DNA from: Bedellia somnulentella
Taxonomy: Eukaryota; Arthropoda; Insecta; Lepidoptera; Bedelliidae
Assembly (NCBI GenBank): GCA_963576735.1
Contig: OY755187.1
Coordinates: 14,570,001 to 14,634,000 of the forward strand
Direction of reading: 5' to 3'
DNA: 64,000 bases
The notes below the pieces were generated by a model. The model was not told the DNA's origin. It ran no database searches and saw only the letters and a program-made list of their open reading frames with translations. The position numbers and the translations under genes are program-made. Shown one piece after another: positions 21,073 to 31,810 of the stretch (positions are counted from its first letter, which is position 1; each line of letters opens with the position of its first letter).

Positions 21073-22279
21073 AAAAATATACGTGGGACACTCAGAAAAT
21101 TTTGCGAAAATAAAAAAAAATATCTATGGATAAAAATGTTTTTATTAAATCTTTTCAAAGTACTCTCCACCAGCATCTATACAAAGTTTCATACGTCTAA
21201 ACCAGTTTCCGAAACACTTTTTCCAGTCCGCCGCAGACACCTCATTTACAGCCCGCTGAAACGCTGACAGCGCATCTTCCGGCGATGAAAATTGTATCCC
21301 TTTGAGTTGATTTTTTATTTTAGGGAATAAAAAGAAGTCACACGGTGCCAGGTCAGGGCTGTAAGGAGGTTGACCCAAGAGTTTGACCGGCGTGCTGTTC
21401 AGGAAGTCCGTCGTTTTGAGCGCGGTGTGAGCGGGCGCGTTGTCGTGGTGAAGCAGTAGCCCGCGGAGCCCTGTGTTTGGTCGATTGTTGCTCACAGCTG
21501 AGAAATCTACTGGCAAGCATTTAGTAGTATACCAGTCTGCGTTAATACTTCTTTGATCTTGTAAAGGAATTGACACCAAATAGCCAGTCATATTGAAAAA
21601 ACTTGCGATCAAAATCTTCCCACCGCTTCTAGATCTCTTCACTTTGGTATACCCAAATTTCATTTTGAAATACCCAAACCGTCGACTGGCGCTTCGTTTC
21701 TGGATTGTATTGATAAATCCAGGACCTTTAACGATGTCGTAAACACGCCGAGACGAGCCAGCATCAAATTTATTAATCATATCACGACACCATTCCACCT
21801 GGGCCTGTTTCTGTACCTCGGTGAGGTTGTGTGGCACCCAGCGTGAAAACTATCCTCCTCACGTGAAGATGTTCGTGTAAAATCTCATGAACGCTTCCCG
21901 ATCCAATCTGCATAATGTGTTGAATCTCTAGATACGTTATTCGCCTATTGTCATGAATTAAATTTTTCACTTCCACCACGTTTTCATCCGTAACAGCCGT
22001 TAGAGGGCGACCACTTCTTTCTTCATCCCGCAAAGTTAATCGACCACGCTTGAATTCGTTATACCAACGATACACGGTTGCCTTGGAAGGCCCTTCATCC
22101 ATAAACGCCATTTGAAGTCTATCGTATGATTCGTCTGGTTTTAAGCGACATTTGAAATCGTAAAAAATCATAGCGCGAAAATGTTCCCGGCTCAGATTCA
22201 TTTTTCAGTAAGACACGACAATTTAAAATAGCTCGTAAAAAATAAAGAGGGAAATTTTAAAATTGGAACGTACCTTTTT
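21073..22279 (-). mobile_element. mariner element, inactivated
   Basis: About 1.2 kb, flanked by TA at 21071-21072 and 22280-22281, the standard mariner target. The ends share AAAAAA..TACGT as a weak inverted repeat. It carries the broken transposase at 21145-22201. It landed at the edge of the repeat that begins GGGTTCCGTAGCC at 22282. Confidence 0.8.
21145..22201 (-). pseudogene. mariner (DD34D) transposase, frameshifted, catalytic motif deleted
   Basis: The N-terminal part (22201 to about 21850) has the paired-like helix-turn-helix ending KATVYRWYNEFKRGR and the ERSGRP linker. A frameshift near 21840 precedes the PHNLTE motif. In the C-terminal part a small deletion removes the TGDE motif with the first catalytic aspartate (now VKGPGF, near 21730); a compensating shift about 80 nt later restores the frame. 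The other two aspartates remain in HHDNAPAHTA and PPYSPDLAPCD with exactly 34 residues between, which defines a mariner DD34D enzyme. It ends GGEYFEKI. Total length fits the usual 345 or so residues. With two lesions it is dead, but it retains the DNA-binding domain region in one open frame. Confidence 0.9.
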
Positions 22280-22281
22280 TA

Positions 22282-23033
22282 GGGTTCCGTAGCCAAATGG
22301 CAAAAACGGGACCCTTATAGATTCGTCATGTCTGTCTGTCTGTCCGTCCGTCCGTCCGTCCGTCCGTATGTCACAGCCAGTTTATTCCGAAACTATAAGA
22401 ACTACATTATTGAAAATTGGTGCGTAGATGTATTCTGTAAACCGCATTAAGATTTTAAAATAATATCTAAAAAAAACCAAAATGTTTAGGGTTCCCCATA
22501 CATAGAACTGAAACTCAAATTTTTTTTTTCATCAAACCTATACGTGTGGGGTATCTATCAAAAGGTATTTGAAAATGATGTTGAGATTTCTTATGTCATT
22601 TTTTTCAAAACTGAATAGTTTGCGCGAGAGACTTTTCCAAAGTGGTAAAATGTGTCCCCCCCCCCGTAACTTCTAAAATATGGGCATGATAAAACTGAAA
22701 AAAAAATATGATGTGTATTACTGTACAAACTACTAACGAAAATTGGTTTGAATGAGATCTAGCCAGTAGTTCTATTTTTAAACGTCATAAATCAAATTAC
22801 TTACCTAATTTATTAATTTCACTGAAATAATATATATAACAATAATTTTACTAACACAGGCCTCACGCATAAAACGAGAACCATTGTTTTCTTATAGTAA
22901 ATCAGTGATAAGTAAATAACATTTTAAACTAAACATTTTAAACTTGTATATTACTATGTTACCTACCTGCTGCTAGTGCTGCTACGGAACCCTTCATTAG
23001 CGAGTCCGTCTCGCTCTTGGCCGCTTTTTATTT
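22282..23033 (+). mobile_element. Interspersed repeat (GGGTTCCGTAGCC family), copy 1
   Basis: About 750 bp from GGGTTCCGTAGCCAAATGG through a GTCT/GTCC microsatellite (about 22329-22370) and a C10 run near 22657 to GCGAGTCCGTCTCGCTC. Its first 530 bp match 28557-28030 in reverse orientation closely; the far ends differ. Widespread in Lepidoptera as I recall. No coding frame; class uncertain. Confidence 0.7.
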
Positions 23034-23585
23034 ATAAAGACTCATATTTTCAGTATACATTTCAACCGGCCAGTGTTTCATACATTAAAATCTTTTTTCG
23101 CAATACTTTCTGAGTGGCCTGGTATTGCTGATTAGTAAAACAAAACAGCGACGTGTGCGTCCAAGTTAATAGATGACGTATTGGCCGTAGCGTCCCGCAC
23201 CCCGCGGTGCAACTGTGGCGCATCCAGTGATTCAGCCAATTTTAACGTAAAACTCACATCTGGTTAACATTTTATGTGATTATGGTTGGGTGATTAATTT
23301 TCATGGGTGTATTAATCAAACAACATACTGGTCAACCGATGGTGAATCAGAGACGGCCGAGGGCAAGATCACCAAAATTCCAATGCAATATTGACATAAA
23401 TACAATCCCGCGGTGATATGCGACGGAGGTAAAGATATTGATAATAAAAAAGTAGGTGCTGCAGTTTGTTTATAATGTATTGGTTTCGTAATGTTAGGAA
23501 ACTATTTAGACTCTAAAGTTAAAAATGTTTGATGATGAAAACTGTTAACTGCAAGATTTTGAGATTAAATTTTAATGTTCTATAC
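23034..23585. other. Unique stretch with a GC-rich island and CCTGGTA motif
   Basis: A CCTGGTA at 23118 is followed by a non-repeat patch (23160-23400) with GCGTCCCGCACCCCGCGGTG and several TTAAT/ATTAAT homeodomain-like words. It is a candidate regulatory element. No coding frame. Confidence 0.4.
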
Positions 23586-23596
23586 AATAAATTAAA

Positions 23597-23968
23597 GCGA
23601 CATGATAGTCCAGTGGGTAAGAACACCCGCCCGAAAAACAGAAGGGCGTGAGTTCCAATCCTGGGACGGGCCTACACCAATTTGTCTTTTCTAAAGTCAT
23701 ATGTGTGGTTAATTTATCATGGTTGCTAACGGTGAGGGAAAACATCGTGAGGAAACCCACATGTCTGAGTTGTACTTAGTCATGTGACAGTGTATTCGTA
23801 CGAAACGGCGATAGGCCTGCCCCCTATCACGTGAGTACACTGTCTAAAGCAAAACGTGGGTACCTTCTCTGGAAACTAGATGGCGCTTGCCATGTGAGTT
23901 CAGGAGTATTGGTGCCTCTGCCCACCCCTTCGGGGATAAAACGGCGTGAACGTTTATGTTATGTATGT
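23597..23968 (+). mobile_element. SINE-B copy, subfamily 2, exact target duplication
   Basis: AATAAATTAAA duplicates at 23586-23596 and 23969-23979. The head (GCGACATGATAGTCCAGTGG) and the unusual AACTAGATGGCGCTTGCCATG segment are shared only with 3026-3397, which confirms the subfamily. Confidence 0.9.
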
Positions 23969-24011
23969 AATAAATTAAATAAAGTTTTTTTTGTAAGTAA
24001 TTCATAGTGAG

Positions 24012-24540
24012 TTGTCCCCCCCCGTCCCCCCCCCCCCCCCCGGTTCGGTGCTGCTGGCCCTGCGGCCTAAGCGGCGTCACCTTAACGTGTGTTTTGCCGG
24101 GCGGCTGAAGGCCGCCCTGGCGGGGCAAAGGAGTGTACCTAAGCTAAGTCGGAAATGGTGAGTATAAAAATAAAAGAGACTCTGGGAGTTGAGTCTGGTG
24201 TGGCTCTAAATTTAGTGTAAAGTTCTACGACCTCGCCGGCGGGGTCGGTGTCGGGAGTGGTAGTGGTTGTTTGTTAGTCCGCGAGCGCCGGTGGCCCCTG
24301 AGGCCTCGAGCTCGCGGGTGATGTCGTCGTCGGGATCCAAGAGCACGCTACGTGGGCGTCTCTCTCGAACTCCGGCGTCCGGGGAAATCGTGTAGTCGAG
24401 CGAAGCTCGGAGTCAGGGGTTGGGGTGATCAGGGATCCTATCAAAGTATCTACGTGAGATTTGTTTGAAGTGATCCCTGATTGTATTGAGTCCTTAGTCT
24501 CTAATCTAGTCTAACATACCAAGGCGCCCTATTATGGCGT
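24012..24540 (+). mobile_element. GC-rich block, possible 5' end of an R1-type LINE
   Basis: A poly-C tract (about 24016-24041) opens a sharply GC-rich block. An ATG at 24321 starts a 24-codon frame (MSSSGSKSTLRGRLSRTP) that stops at 24393, in a context like the 5' UTR and ORF1 start of R1-clade elements. A 10-bp inverted pair ATCAGGGATC/GATCCCTGAT lies at about 24428-24484. No reverse transcriptase follows. The alternative is a host CpG-rich regulatory region or short first exon. I did not find the same sequence elsewhere in the window. Confidence 0.35.
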
Positions 24541-25251
24541 GTGACACTGATTCATAAAAAATATTTTTTCTTTGATAATTAAGGATTTTATGCTTTCCTA
24601 AAAGCCTTTCTTCTTTCTTTTCGTTTTGGAGACAACCACTATAAATAGAAATTTATATTTTTGCGTTTTGATTTCCGTTGAATAAAATTAAATAGTACTT
24701 CCCCCACAGATGTACTAATAAAACCTTAGATAAGTCACGCGCGCTCATAAGTGGCACTTTTAAATAGAGCTAAATGGCTCAACCAACTTTAGTCGCACAC
24801 TAGCTGCCGTCGCGATCGTTCACTTGTTTTGGCGTGTTTGTTTATCAAAATAATCGAGAATGCCGTCGTGTGTGATGAGATTTTGCACAAACTATAGTCG
24901 AAAAACTACTTTAAGTGACGGGATTACTTATCATTTTTAAGTATTATAAATTTTCAACGTTTTAATTATAATTTATAATAAATTAGGTGTAAGGTGTCAT
25001 AAAATAGAAGAAGTATTGTGCGTGTCAAGCGGTCGTCTTAAGGTCATATTTCACGTCGGTGCAGAGAAAATATGTTTGTCTCTTTTTAGCGGTTGCTATG
25101 AAATGTGCTATCTCGCTTACATTTCAAATATATTTCTTGGTGTGTTGTTTGGATATATTTCTAGTGGTGTGCGTGCGTACAACTGCCGCAATCAGTGCCA
25201 CTCGTAAGCGCGGGTTTCCTCGTATAAAACATATCTAGGTATATAGTACAT
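24541..25251. other. Unique stretch, no gene seen
   Basis: AT-rich with a mild GC patch at 24780-24870. The open frame at 25016-25207 has no motif or suitable start context. Confidence 0.4.
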
Positions 25252-25308
25252 CTATGTACTTACCCCCTTAAATATACGTAACGTGTATTTAAGGGGGGAA
25301 GTACATAG
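25252..25308. repeat. Near-perfect 28-bp palindrome
   Basis: Arms 25252-25279 and 25281-25308 pair at 26 of 28 positions around a single base, with a CCCCCTTAAATATACGT core. This cruciform-prone sequence has no transposon context. Confidence 0.8.
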
Positions 25309-25582
25309 AGAATTACTTAAATTACGCAACTAAACCCTTTATGGGTCGCACTAAGGCACTTTATTGGCAGATAAACTTTTTAAACATCTTTGAATTTTTA
25401 ATAGACTCAATTTCTAACACCCCATGAGATAATAAAGATGCATCCCCTAAAATTGATGTTGGGCAAACATCGTGATTAATGATTCCAAAAAAGGTCTGTC
25501 ATCACATTTGCCAATGATTAAGTAATATTAAGAAATTGATTAACTAAAAAAGGATTTAGATTTAATAAATGTTTTATCAACT
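25309..25582. other. Unique spacer
   Basis: Nothing recognised. Confidence 0.4.
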
Positions 25583-26354
25583 TACTAGCGACCCGCCCCG
25601 GCTTCGCACGGGTGCAATGCAAAATATACGTACTACAGAATGTCCTTATGCACAACGTTCAAAGCTTTTTTGTCATTACCTAGCCAATACTCAAAGTCTT
25701 AATGGAAGAAATACCAAGAAATATGGTTTTAAGCTAATCCTATCTAACCTAATGTACCTACAATATGCGAAGCGCGGCCATCGACGCGCTATTTATAGGC
25801 ACGCGCCGCCCGGCGCAAACAACTACCACCCTGCATTTTAAATTTGTAATATCTTCGGTAATATTCACTTAAATTACATGCTGTTAGAAGCATATTGATC
25901 TATAATAAATGCACAATTTATTTAAGGTTCTAAATTGGATAAGGATTAATGCTGTATTGTTTAAAATCACTTCGTAAATTACCATTTTTTAGTAAAGAAT
26001 AAAAATGGTTATGCTGGGTTATCCCTAAGAGATAGACATATACCATCGCGGACTTTTTTGTTGAACTTTTTAAGGTGAACAATACTGTAGTACATTATTT
26101 TGGTCTATCTCGTAGGGTTCAGCCAGCGTTTGCAATATAAGCGCAAAAAAACGTGCTTATTTACGACCTCACATTAGAAACCTTTAAATTTATCAGTGTT
26201 TCTCTACTATATTATGCATTTATTATACACACAAACCTTCCTTAGGAATTATTTTATCTATTAAAAAAAACCGCATCAAAATCCGTTGCGTAGTTTTAAA
26301 GATCTAAGCATACATACGGACATACAGCGAAAGCGACTTTGTTTTATACTATGT
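25583..26354 (+). mobile_element. RTE-like non-autonomous element
   Basis: Opens ACTAGCGACCCGCCCCGGC and closes AAAGCGACTTTGTTTTATAC at about 26334-26350, preceded by AAAATCCGTTGCGTAGTTTT. The same 3' end occurs at 8940-9085 and the 5' block at 11442. The open frame over its start is not a protein gene. Confidence 0.65.
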
Positions 26355-26359
26355 ATTGA

Positions 26360-26614
26360 AGAATTGATAATCATGTTAATATTTTCGTAGTATAAAACCT
26401 CCGTTGGGATTGTTTTTCCATCCAGTATAACTTTATAGGTGTAATAGGGAAAAGTTTTCAAACTATATTGCCAGATTAAAGACAGCTTGTGTTTGATGCA
26501 TATAGATTTCAGTTTGCGAAATGTTGATGATCGAATAGTTAATTTTGTAAGTGTCAAATGTTTGCCTCGTGTGATATGTTTAGATTGTAGCGCATTATCA
26601 AAGATAGACAACAA
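26360..26614 (-). other. Unassigned open frame next to the RTE-like element
   Basis: About 85 codons are open on the - strand upstream of the RTE-like 3' end (segment MLSIFDNALQSKHITRG onward). It is lysine- and serine-rich with no motif that I know. It may be a chance frame or a transposon remnant; I do not assign a function. Confidence 0.2.
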
Positions 26615-27837
26615 CTTTCACAGCTGAGTAAGAAGTTCTATTTATCATCTGATAAACTTCCAAAATTAATTTTGTAAAAAAAAAAATTGTCATGTTTTAA
26701 TAAATAACAAAATCCTAGCAAATAAAATACTTAACTTATTTGATGCTCATATTTAAAATCACGATACGTTTTTAGCTCTTCTCTCGAATTTTATCAATCA
26801 TCTCACACTAAATTGAAAATCAAGCTGGAAATTTAATCCGTGCTAACTTTCAAGTATAAAAAAAATCGTCGGTTCATTCACCCGCCTGCCCAAAGATGGT
26901 AAAATCGCTTGGCATTCGCTCGGTGTTAGTTCGTGGAAATTCGGCAGGTTAGGTTATCTCGACCGCGATCAGTCCCACGCTGCTTAGCTGTTGAGCATTT
27001 TCGGAAATCCTTGCCTCTTGTTTTTTGCGATTTTTGTCTAAATTTAGCGAAAGTCGACCATTGGGTGTAAATTATCGGTTTAGGTTTTTTTTTGCTGTCG
27101 TAGTGTATGATTAACTTAATATAATGTTATACGTATATGTCGCATATTGAATAAAATATTCTTTATTGCTAATCTCAACAGAAATGTTAACATAATACCG
27201 TTTTACAAAACAAAGGTACAATTGGCGGTTTCAACACTAAAAACGATATTTTCAAGACAGCCTCTGAATGAAAAGATCAGTAGACTTCTTTTCTATAAAA
27301 TAATAAATTTTACAAAATAATAAATATAAGTAGCACATAAGGCTACCATACCTTTTTCATCGCACACATTAATACATACACATTTTAAAAATGTTTGGGT
27401 AGATGACCTACTAATATGACCCAAAATAAAAGAACCATTGAAGTTCTAAGGGCTCTACCTTTACTACTTACTTTTTGAACCATCAACAGCGTACGATCTC
27501 AAGTTAATGCTAAAAAAAGTACAAAATCACGATTGTTTTTAAAGTATGTAGTATTTATTGCATATACGCGTGGAAGCGGTAATCGCTTTATTATGTAAAC
27601 ATTAGAACGTCGAATGTCATCGCGAAAATTACATACAATGGCGCGCGCGTTGATTTATCAGCTATTGTTTGTGAATTTTGTGATGCGTCGAGTTAACTGT
27701 TACCTGTTACCACCGCACCGCAGGACGCGACAACAATTTTGATAAGAGCTGTTTTTTTTACTTTTTGAGGTGTGTTTCACTTTTATTGTAGTCGATTTTA
27801 TGATTTTGGTTATGATTGTTGTTTCTAAGCATATAAA
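26615..27837. other. Unique stretch with two regulatory-looking islands
   Basis: Islands at 26880-27060 (GCCTGCCC, CTCGGTGTTAG, CCGCGATCAG) and 27595-27745 (TTATGTAAACATTAG, a forkhead-like word, and GGCGCGCGCGTTG) differ from the AT-rich background and from every repeat here. No gene seen. Confidence 0.4.
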
Positions 27838-28557
27838 ACTGGCCAAGTGCGAGTCGGCCTCACGCACAAAGGGTTCCGTAATATCATCTATAATAGAAAA
27901 TTACGTTTTTGTATGGGAGCCCCCTTTTGATATTTAAGGAAAGGTGATATACAAGTAAATATTCTGTGAAAATTTGAAGCGTCTACTTATTACCGATTTA
28001 ATATTGAGCAAACAAATACTGAAAAAATTAGGTAAGTAATTTGATTTATGACGTTTAAAAATAGAACTACTGGCTTGATCTCATTCAAACGAATTTCCGT
28101 TAGTAGTTTGTATAGTAATACACATCATATATTTTTTTCAGTTTAATCATGCCCATATTTTAGAAGTTACGGGGGGAGACACACATTTTACCACTTTGGT
28201 AAAGTCTCTCGCGCAAACTATTCAGTTATGAAAAAAATGATATAAGAAACCTCAACATCATTTTCAAATACCTTTTGATAAATACCCCACACGTATAGGT
28301 TTGATGAAAAAAAAAATTTTGAGTTTCAGTTCTATGTATGGGGAACCCTAAAAATTTTGGTTTTTTTTTCAGATTTTATTTTAATATCTTAATGCGGTTT
28401 ACAGAATACATCTACGCACCAATTTTCAATAATGTAGTTCTTATAGTTTCGGAATAAACTGGCTGTGACATACGGACGGACGGACGGACGGACAGACAGA
28501 CAGACATGACGAATCTATAAGGGTCCCGTTTTTGCCATTTGGCTACGGAACCCTAAT
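27838..28557 (-). mobile_element. Interspersed repeat (GGGTTCCGTAGCC family), copy 2
   Basis: Starts on + with GGCCAAGTGCGAGTCGG and ends with GGCTACGGAACCCTAA. It contains the GGAC/AGAC microsatellite at about 28471-28504. The right 530 bp match copy 1; the left 190 bp differ, so the copies are different variants or one is recombinant. Confidence 0.7.
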
Positions 28558-28574
28558 AGGGTAATGTTGAAAGT

Positions 28575-29173
28575 ATATGTAAGTTTCTCACGTAACCCTT
28601 GTCTGACCTATACTAATATTACCATCCACTTTGGTTCTATAAATCTCTTCCACCAATCAAATTAATTCAACCTGTCTACGCGACTAAACCATTTTTATCA
28701 TTACTGTTCTATCTTTTTTTACAGCAGTATCTTTCACACCGCACTTTTCTCGAATCACGCTATCTGTCATTGATCATTTCATTTTTTCTGAGGTACCTCA
28801 TCTCGTTCACTTTGTTCTCATGTTTCTTATGCTACCCCCAACATTCGCTGTTATGCATAAGCGTAAGAACTAGAAGACTGTCAATATTCATCATCTCATG
28901 CAACTCTTCTTTCGATGGTGCAATTAGCATTTTCTCGTCAGCGTATAAGAGGCATTCAATGATAAATTAACCGATTCTCAGTCCACAATTACTTTTACGC
29001 AACTCTGTTAAGCAGTAATCTATGAACGAATTGAAGAGCCACAAAGAAGCTGCACATGCACACCCCCAGAGTATCCGAACCAATCCCGTGTTTTCCCTGA
29101 GTGTATATTTTAGTGTGATTTGAACTATGCTAAAATAGCAACATCTGATGCTAGGAAAACCTCTAAACTCCAA
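28575..29173 (-). pseudogene. LINE-D reverse transcriptase remnant
   Basis: Read on -, the piece 29173-28967 ends SLWLFNSFIDYCLTELRKS, matching the conserved region just before the RT active site. Then comes LLYADEKMLIAPSKEEL (about 28950-28900), where the catalytic YADD has become YADE. After a deletion it resumes in the C-terminal region with stops and frameshifts (HKKHENKVNEMRYLR). This is the same family as 45674-46076, but an internal part. RT would copy LINE RNA at the target site; this copy is dead. Confidence 0.65.
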
Positions 29174-29334
29174 ATGATTTTTTTCATACAGCGATCCTTA
29201 TTTTAGTAAAATGACGTCTTGGTATGGTTGATGTTCTTTTCATGTTAATAAAACTAAAGTAGTGTTAAAGAGTTGTGAGATTAGCAATGTGTGTTTAAAA
29301 TATTTAAGACATTTCCTACAAACACAACTAGGGC
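29174..29334. other. Unique spacer
   Basis: Nothing recognised. Confidence 0.35.
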
Positions 29335-29501
29335 TTGCATATTTTTTGAATGTTTTTGTTCATGAAAACCTCATGTGGGAGGGGATTATTACTAATAAAT
29401 AAAGAATAAATAAAGGAAAGAAAAATTTCGACACAGGCGAGAATCGAACCCGCGTCCTCGGGTATACGCCCCGTCACTCTACCAATTGAGCTACCGTGTC
29501 G
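29335..29501 (-). mobile_element. tRNA-headed SINE (SINE-D)
   Basis: On the - strand 29500-29430 folds as a near-complete tRNA: a 7-bp acceptor stem (GACACGG with CTGTGTC), a D arm around AGCTCAATTGGTAGAG and a T arm GCGGGTTCGATTCTCGC. The anticodon loop GCGTATA would give GUA, but it has C at the usual U33 and a mismatched top pair, so a functional tRNA-Tyr is unlikely. The 3' side continues into AAATTTTTCTTTCCTTTATT and a body also found at 38843-38925, which makes it a SINE head. Confidence 0.6.
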
Positions 29502-29574
29502 AGGGGGCGTATACCCGAGGTCACGGGTTCGATTCTCGCCTGTGTCGAAATTTTTCTTTCCTTTATTTATTCTT
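29402..29574. repeat. 71-bp inverted repeat built from tRNA-like sequence
   Basis: Arms 29402-29472 and 29504-29574 pair at 69 of 71 positions around a 31-nt loop that holds the rest of the tRNA-like 5' half. The right arm repeats the T arm, acceptor and adjacent SINE sequence in reverse orientation. Confidence 0.85.
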
Positions 29575-31263
29575 AATTTACTTCAATATTTTTTTAATTT
29601 TAGTCTGGTATTAAGTATGTGCCTATAGAAACATGGGCTCGGAATTCCGTTTAGCTCCTGAGACACCTATCCCAAGTAAAAACGCTGGTCGTGTCGCTAA
29701 CACATGTATTCATGATTAAAACATGATTGGCCGCAGTCCACTCTCGCGTCTTACAAAAAAACACATTTTGAGTTCACGGTGTCTGTCGAGCTGGCAACAC
29801 TGCCGTTTGAAGGAAAAAGTATCGAATTTTGTGCTGATATCATCTCGATATATAAAAGCACAAAAATTTGCTGCATTGCGTCGCATGATTTTCTTTTCAC
29901 TTTTATTGGAAATGGGAAGAATTTTATTGTATATTTTAGGATTTTTTATCACGTTAGATTTGAACAGAAACTCGATTCAATAACTTTAACTTTGTTTCTC
30001 ATAAAAGGCTTAGTAGCAAAGACATCGGTTTATATCCGGGGTGAAATTTTATGCGGTACCCTGAAATTCGTTCTTTTTTGACTGAGGTGCATTAACGAGG
30101 GAATTTACGTATGAAATAAGACCTTCCCAACCTAGATTGAACTGTTTATAAGAGTATAAACTCATTTAAAATCCATTGGAGAGGGGAGATAATACTACAT
30201 ACTAAGTGTCTTGTTGTGTCGGCTACAATAAGCACTTCATCTCTTGATGCGGTCCTCGTACGGGAGGACTTATGAATCTTGGGCTTTTTATAAAACCGAT
30301 TTTGGTGTGGATGGATGAGTGGATAGTGGGAAGGATGAGTTCCTACTCATCGAATGGTCCTTTATTTCTTCATTGTTACGTGCGAAAGAGTCTTAACACT
30401 CTTTTATGAATTTTTGGTATTATACATACTGCACCTCTTCACTCGAGGTGTAATTTTCTTGAGGTGACCAGTCAGCTTTTATTTTCAAGTTCGACCCTTA
30501 TCGTTCAAATTTCCATTGCGGGAACTCACTAACTGATAACTGAAACATGAATGAATAACTATATAATAATAACGAATAAACAATTATCGTCAAATAAATT
30601 AAAGTTATCTGGTTTTACAAATTCGCAATTGTTTGTCTACCTTCTGGGACTGAAAGTTATTTTCGTTTGTTTTGTTTCTCTATTAAATTAACTCCGAATG
30701 TAAAAATTGATCGTCTCGTGTGGTCACAAAATTGATAAAACAACTTTCGTGTTGTTGCGAAAAGATTGATTCGTATCTTAAATCATTGAAATGACTTGAG
30801 CATACGTTTTGAATTCACGTGGTGTATAATTGTTTTTTTATATGGTCGACTGTAATGTTCGGTAGTCTGGTACCACAGGGGTCAAATATACGTTTACCTC
30901 TAATTAATTGTTGGTCATGCGACTAGGAGAGCAGGGATGGCACGCAAGCTCCCGTGAGTTGATTTATCGTCGTGCGCCGGCGACCTGGGCTCGCGCACTG
31001 CCTACTATAAATTATTATCGGTAATGATCAATGCGTATGATTTATTATTACGATAAATAAATCGATCCGCCGCCGAATAAAATATTGATAATTCTTTTTT
31101 GTCTGTCAGACCATTCTGCATAGACAGCTTAATGGCGTACGCTGTTGCGTGTTGACTTTAGGGCCTTTGATACTTTATATTTCGCCGGCAGACTAGAGCA
31201 CGATTGCCGATAAATAGCGCATGGGAATTGATTCTGTATCGAACTCAATGAGACCTATTTGTT
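29575..31263. other. Unique stretch with unassigned frames and a GC-rich island
   Basis: At 29723-30081 frames are open on both strands for 75-100 codons without any motif I recognise. At 30930-31060 a GC-richer block (GTCGTGCGCCGGCGACC) lies next to GATAAATAAATCGAT, and a CTGGTA word is at 30867. No gene is called. Confidence 0.4.
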
Positions 31264-31804
31264 TAAAATAAATTAATAGTTTAAAAAACACTAAAAAACA
31301 CGCTTTTATAAGTGCACTCAAAAGTCAAAAATAAATTACGGGTCGTTCAAGTTGTCTCTATTTCTGGGCTGAAGTGTAAACTATGTGCTTTTAATTATAA
31401 TATTTGATTGTAAAAGCGTGGGGCTCTAGAAAAGGAAAGATTTTTTCGTTTACTTTGCTAAGAAATCAAGTTAAGCGATGTTTCGGGAAGCAGGTTACAG
31501 AGATCGGCACTCTAACTAGAGTTGCAGCACCACTAGTTGGAGGCTCTATATTAAAAAGTATGTTCAAAGTACTAGTCAACAGTGGCAAAATGTAGAGTTC
31601 TTGTTCGTGTATTTGTTTACTAGAAAGTTTTTCCTGCTCCAGCGCCCCACGCTTTTACAATCAAATATTATAATTAAAAGCACATAGTTTACACTTCAGC
31701 CCAGAAATAGAGACAACTTGAACGACCCGTAATTTATTTTTGACTTTTAAGTGCACTTATAAAAGCGTGTTTTTTAGTGTTTTTTAAACTATTAATTTAT
31801 TTTA
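31264..31804. mobile_element. Foldback element with 161-bp inverted arms
   Basis: Arms 31264-31424 and 31644-31804 match at 160 of 161 positions (C/T at 31319). The 219-bp interior has no transposase. The right arm ends 6 bp before the stop codon of the Helitron helicase fragment, so it may be the Helitron 3' flank duplicated in inverted orientation. CACGCTTTTATAAGTGCAC near the outer end resembles ATAAAAGCGTGTTAAAAA at 33047. No target duplication was found. Confidence 0.75.
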
Positions 31805-31810
31805 TGCTTT

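Noticed and set aside
24012..24045. CRISPR or bacterial feature
   Set aside because: The whole window is eukaryotic; no array-like repeat-spacer structure is seen anywhere.
28030..28045. TTAGGTAAGT as a recursive site, and the same word at 50810
   Set aside because: No pyrimidine tract; both are inside repeats.
29430..29500. Functional tRNA-Tyr gene on -
   Set aside because: Stems fold well, but the anticodon loop has C where U33 is required and a mismatched stem pair, and the sequence continues into a dispersed repeat also at 38843. A SINE head fits better.
31404..31595. Frame inside the foldback element
   Set aside because: Starts in the arm and has no transposase motif.
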